The notes under the pieces: generated by a model | Database searches by the model: none | Seen by the model: only the letters and a program-made list of their open reading frames with translations | What the model was told of the DNA's origin: nothing | Part shown: positions 59,825-64,000 of the stretch, one piece after another | Layout: each line of letters begins with the position of its first letter | Position numbering within the stretch: position 1 is the stretch's first letter | Translations under genes and position numbers: made by a program | Assembly: GCF_001039355.2 (NCBI RefSeq) | Contig: NW_019775514.1 | Location: forward strand, 62,001 to 126,000 | Origin: Lingula anatina | Lineage: Eukaryota; Brachiopoda; Lingulata; Lingulida; Lingulidae | Reading direction: 5' to 3' | DNA length: 64,000 nucleotides

Positions 59825-62800
59825 AAGTTTCATGAAGTGCATAACATTATTGTATTGAAATAATACCCAAGAGATCTGAATCATACCGTTTGAATACAAG
59901 CATTTTCTTCATCTCCTTTACATTAATCAATTGATAAGAGAAGAAAAAAAAACAATTTGTGCTCTCATTAACCATTCCCGATTCTCCCCCTCTCTCTCTT
60001 TGATGCCCCAGATTAATTAATATAGATATGTGTATTTCCTTTACTTTACAGAGTTATATAATTCTTAGCGTAGAATTTGAATGGTTCACGCTATGATTTG
60101 AAACATAACACAAATAACTAAAATGTAAAATTCGAGTTTTTTTTCTGCCATTTACAAACTCCCAGGACGGAGAACATATTAATACTGCACTTACAATATC
60201 ACGACAAAAGCGATATAAAATTTGCAAGGTCTTAAATAATATGGGACACCACTTCTTTCATTCGGGTTGAGAAACCATATTTCTGCAGAATAAGGTCTTG
60301 CAATTAAGCACTTGTTTGGATTTTCGGCAGAATATTAGGTCTTTGGAATGATTATTTCTTCGTGGAAGATTTGTATTAATCTAAGTGTACTAAAAGAGAC
60401 TCTGAATGTAATTCAGGTACATCATTCGTATCAAAAGAAAACAACATTCGTATTTAAAGAAAACGACCCAAAAGAAATGTTATCAAATTGAGGATTTAAA
60501 AAAAACACATACTGTTTACTAAAATAGATTGTTTTGCACTTAATATAATATAATATAATCACAGTGTGATTTTTTGGACATATATCCTGATGATAATGAT
60601 AGATGTTGGTAAATGTGCACTTAAGATATTGGGAAATTTAAATTGCAGGCAGACCCAAAGATCACACTCTGAAGTAATCTTGTTTCTAAACATGCTTTTG
60701 TCTGTCATTTTTTTAAAAAAAGTCGATGATTTCCTAACACTTTGATCTGAAACAAAAGAGTAGTTTCAGACTTAAAACGTGTTTAAACACTTGTCTCTAA
60801 CGTTATTAGGCTGAAAACGACCAGTAGAGCCTAATAACAATAGGCCTGCTGCTTGAGTGCTTCTGCCTTTGAAAGATTCGGTGTCCATAATTAATTAGAC
60901 CTCTTGCAAAAATTAAACCCAATAAGCAAAAGTAATTTCACATCAAGTCCGACATAACGAAAATGCAATGATGCAGTTTGGAAAAATACAGGTGTATATG
61001 CCAGTATTACCATTTATTATTATACCTGCCATTTAGCACTTAGTCGCACCTAGACTGCTTGCATTTTATACCGTAACAATAGCGATCTAATAGACTAAGA
61101 ACAATAGAAGAGATCGGATGATTGTAGTAGAAAATAACCCCAGTTTGTTTTTTTGTCGAGCGGAAATTAATTATAGTGGAAAGCAATTAGAGACAAAGCG
61201 CAAGGCCTAACAGGTGCGCTACAGGGCTACGAGAAAATTCACGAACGGCTTTTCTTGGTGTTAACGCTCAAACCCCAGAATCAGAGTTTCTTTTATTTCT
61301 GTGTCAAAAGTATTTTTACATGAGGCAATACTTAATGTACTACATAAAATAATACAAAAATTTAGTCACTGTTTGTTATTTGGAGTACTTCTTACAGAAT
61401 AATTGTTAAAGCATGAAAAGGAATACATTTTATAGCGAACGGAAAATAATGATGCACTCACATACACATAAAGTAACATGATGCATCGGTTTGTAATATA
61501 AGACTAAACAACTCATCAATATTTAATTAATGTTGGATTAATACTTAGGAAATGGGTTAACTTTTACACGCAATACCCAGTACTAAAACATCGACATTAT
61601 AACTTTTGAGAAAAAAAATATATATATATATATAATTTCGAATTGATCGTAATGAGGAGAACTGTTAATCAGACCCCCCAAATAAATAAATAAATAAATA
61701 AATCCAAAATCGTAATTAGCATGATAAATCCACCCTTTTTTTCATTGCACCCATGCCATGGACAGTGCAATGTGTAGGCAAACTTTTGACAGACTGCGTC
61801 CATGATTCACCGCGCTTTCTTGACTAATCGATCGTATGTTGTTGCAGGATGGCTGAAACAAATCATCCTATTCGCAGCCAAGGAGCGTTGCAATGGAACA
61901 AATTCAGGGCTTCCTGAAGCGGCACTTGACCCTATACCTTCTCTCTCACACAGCATCCTTAAGTCTTCCGCCAGACTCCTGATGACTAAGAAGGAAGCCA
62001 GTGACAGACCCCCCACAAAAAATAAATAAATAAATAAACAAAATAAAAAGATATTATAGATAAAAAACTACTTGGCCATGTACTCATCATAAACATCAAC
62101 TTTTTAATGCGGAGGACGAACAACTCATCGCGGCGATTGCAATGTAGGGAAGATATAGCAAATGAAGTTAAGAATGAGTGTCAATAATGTAAACGACGAC
62201 GTTGACACCTTAAAGGGTTAGAACGTGACGTTTTACTGGGGCTATAATGCTAAACTGTTGTCCAAGGTGCTGTATCAAAAACCTTCCATTTCTCTTGACT
62301 ACCGATTCTCTTTATTTTCAGGTGAAATTCTGTTGTTTACAAGGCGGTGAATTATATATCGATGCATCTGATCTCGAGAAACTTTTTTGATGATAAAAAA
62401 AACGATAATTCCACCAAACAATGAATACCAAAAATAACATCAATGGAACAAAGATGAAGGCAATCAACACGTGAATAAATAATTTCAAATGTTAGTCTTT
62501 TCCAAGAGAAACTACTGTCTATTGTATTTCAATATCTATATAACAATGTTCCAACTGTTATTCACTAAACTATAGGCATTTTAGACATGAGTATCGGATC
62601 AAAATACATTACATTTTTATATTTTGAGATTCAAAGATAGGGTTAGAAAAGGATATTACACTGTAGTACCCTTTGCAGTGAAATGAAACTTTGGGGAATT
62701 GTTTGCTGTTTTTATTTCATGTGCAAATATTTATTTTTTGTATTACATGAGGTGCTTGAATGCCAAATTACGCCCCCAAGAAAAATTGCTGTCCCTGGTA

Positions 62801-63479
62801 TTGTTTAAGATTGATGATCAGGATTGGTTTTGCTCTAGAAACGCCCTTACTGGGTTTTAAGCACCATTATAAATTAGGCCCGAATGGTTCACAACATTGA
62901 ATAATTGATACGCAGCCTTACTATATTAAACATGCTCTTAGAGTGACTATTATTCATCTAATTTCACGAACAATGCCGTAAATAGCTAAATTAAGTGAAA
63001 AACTGCATTAACTTGGTTTCGCTCTTTCTATAATTGAAAGAGGATTTGTCCCCGATCAAGCTGGTTACATATAAGATGGATGGAACCGGAGATGCGGTGT
63101 TAATTTTACTGGCGTATTTTGCGTGCACTGCAGCAAAGTGAAGCAGCTTGGACTGAATGTTAATAATCAATTGGCCAGATACAGAAGGTCCTTTTAGCTG
63201 TTAAACACAACTTCGACCTCATTTGTATCTTTCTTTTTTATCTTGTGAGTTTATGGATAGAACCTTTCATTCTCCGAGTACTAGAGAAGTTACTATGGGC
63301 GCGTCGGAGGCATTTCCGCTTGAAAAATATGAAAACCTGGATAACTGACTAAATCCGTTCAAAATGATTTTTCGTACATGTGCACTGTGCCGGGTACAGT
63401 ATATGCTTTGTTTTGAAATACACTGTACTTTAGCGTCCATTTGCCCTTCCCACACGAAGCCCTTTAATTATAGACACTG

Positions 63480-63850
63480 ATGATGTTGTTGTGTAACGTA
63501 ATTGATTAAGAGCGTCCGCGTCCACGCAACTTTGTCACCTTATTCTGATAATGTGTGTAGCAAGCGGTCGAGCCTTGCAATATTGACAAAGGTATTACGT
63601 AAAACGACACGAAGATAACACGCCGTAGATCACGTCATCGCGAGAAACGCTGAGCGTGTGCGTAATAGCTGACAGCGGGGCCCGGTGGCCTTTTTGACAA
63701 AGGTCCAGTTTTAACAAGATAAGGACCAGTGTTGGACACGCTCATTATCCGCGAACAAGAAAATGTCGTCAGTTGGATGAGTTTGACAAGCAAGTGTCTG
63801 TTTAATGACAAAGAAAAATGAGCGCATAAAGGATGTTCTATTTTGTTTAC
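63480..63850. promoter_or_regulatory. Possible cis-regulatory island
   Basis: Non-repetitive, less AT-rich. It contains GTAATTGATTAAG, two TTGACAAAGG words (SOX-like core), CACGTCATCG and several GATAA words. Enhancer inferred from site density only. Confidence 0.2.
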
Positions 63851-64000
63851 AGTGTCCTGGGCTTATAAAGAGCCAGATATAAGTAACGCTTTGACAAGAC
63901 AATATTGCAAATAAATTGTGCTTCTTCCCTGTTCGAAATTGGACCACCTATTGGCAAGATCGGCCTCAGTTTAAATATTCTATTATTTCGTAATATTCAA

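Larger units (their letters stand above)
57306..64000. other. Gene desert, last part
   Basis: No gene recognised. It holds (TA)n at 59760-59821 and 61618-61634, a perfect 11-bp hairpin at 60802-60838, and the word CAGACCCCCCA followed by an AATAAATA array twice (61670 and 62007). A less AT-rich island at 63480-63850 is listed separately. Open frames near 58815-59036 and 61802-62029 lie in less AT-rich sequence but show no known domain. Confidence 0.4.

Noticed and set aside
61802-62029. Open frames on both strands with an acceptor-like TTGCAG
   Set aside because: No domain recognised; the frame just after the acceptor-like site stops within ~23 codons.

Overview
This window is AT-rich animal genomic DNA. 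The evidence is split genes with GT-AG introns, many microsatellites, short palindromic DNA transposons (MITEs), eroded LINE and LTR-type retroelement pieces, and three runs of N from assembly. Repeat types and frequent AGGCCT/TACATGTA-like words suggest a marine invertebrate (echinoderm, hemichordate or lophotrochozoan), but the sequence alone does not settle the phylum. No tRNA, rRNA, CRISPR array, operon or bacterial feature was seen.

Layout. 1-7.8 kb: no gene recognised. 7.8-8.15 kb: 3' end of a LINE. 8.28-9.78 kb: an exon with a 481-residue coiled-coil protein, preceded by three very short upstream ORFs. 11.4-28.9 kb: a cluster of three two-exon genes for OHCU decarboxylase (URAD), the last enzyme of the urate-to-allantoin pathway. 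Copy 1 (plus strand) keeps the catalytic residues. Copies 2 and 3 (minus strand) come from a direct segmental duplication (about 13.65-17.1 and 25.1-28.98 kb). Both are open with good splice sites and an SKL peroxisomal signal, yet both have lost the catalytic histidine and the active-site serine. Between them, at 17.6-22.2 kb, lies a large compound inverted-repeat element built from ~330-365 bp tandem monomers and two ~0.95 kb inverted arms. Retroelement fragments follow it, then a further partial copy at 23.8-24.4 kb carrying a clean palindromic TA-flanked MITE.

29-64 kb: a gene desert. I see no convincing gene, only MITEs (41.2, 45.3-45.6, 49.2 kb), microsatellites, and islands that look less AT-rich and contain homeodomain-type cores and could be regulatory. 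The 336-N gap at 56.9 kb has the same short sequence on both sides, once in degraded form, and is probably an assembly artefact.

How it fits together. URAD acts after urate oxidase and HIU hydrolase in peroxisomes. The three copies together suggest one working enzyme plus a duplicated, conserved but probably catalytically altered pair. That pair is the most interesting biology here; the inverted-repeat element is the most interesting structure.
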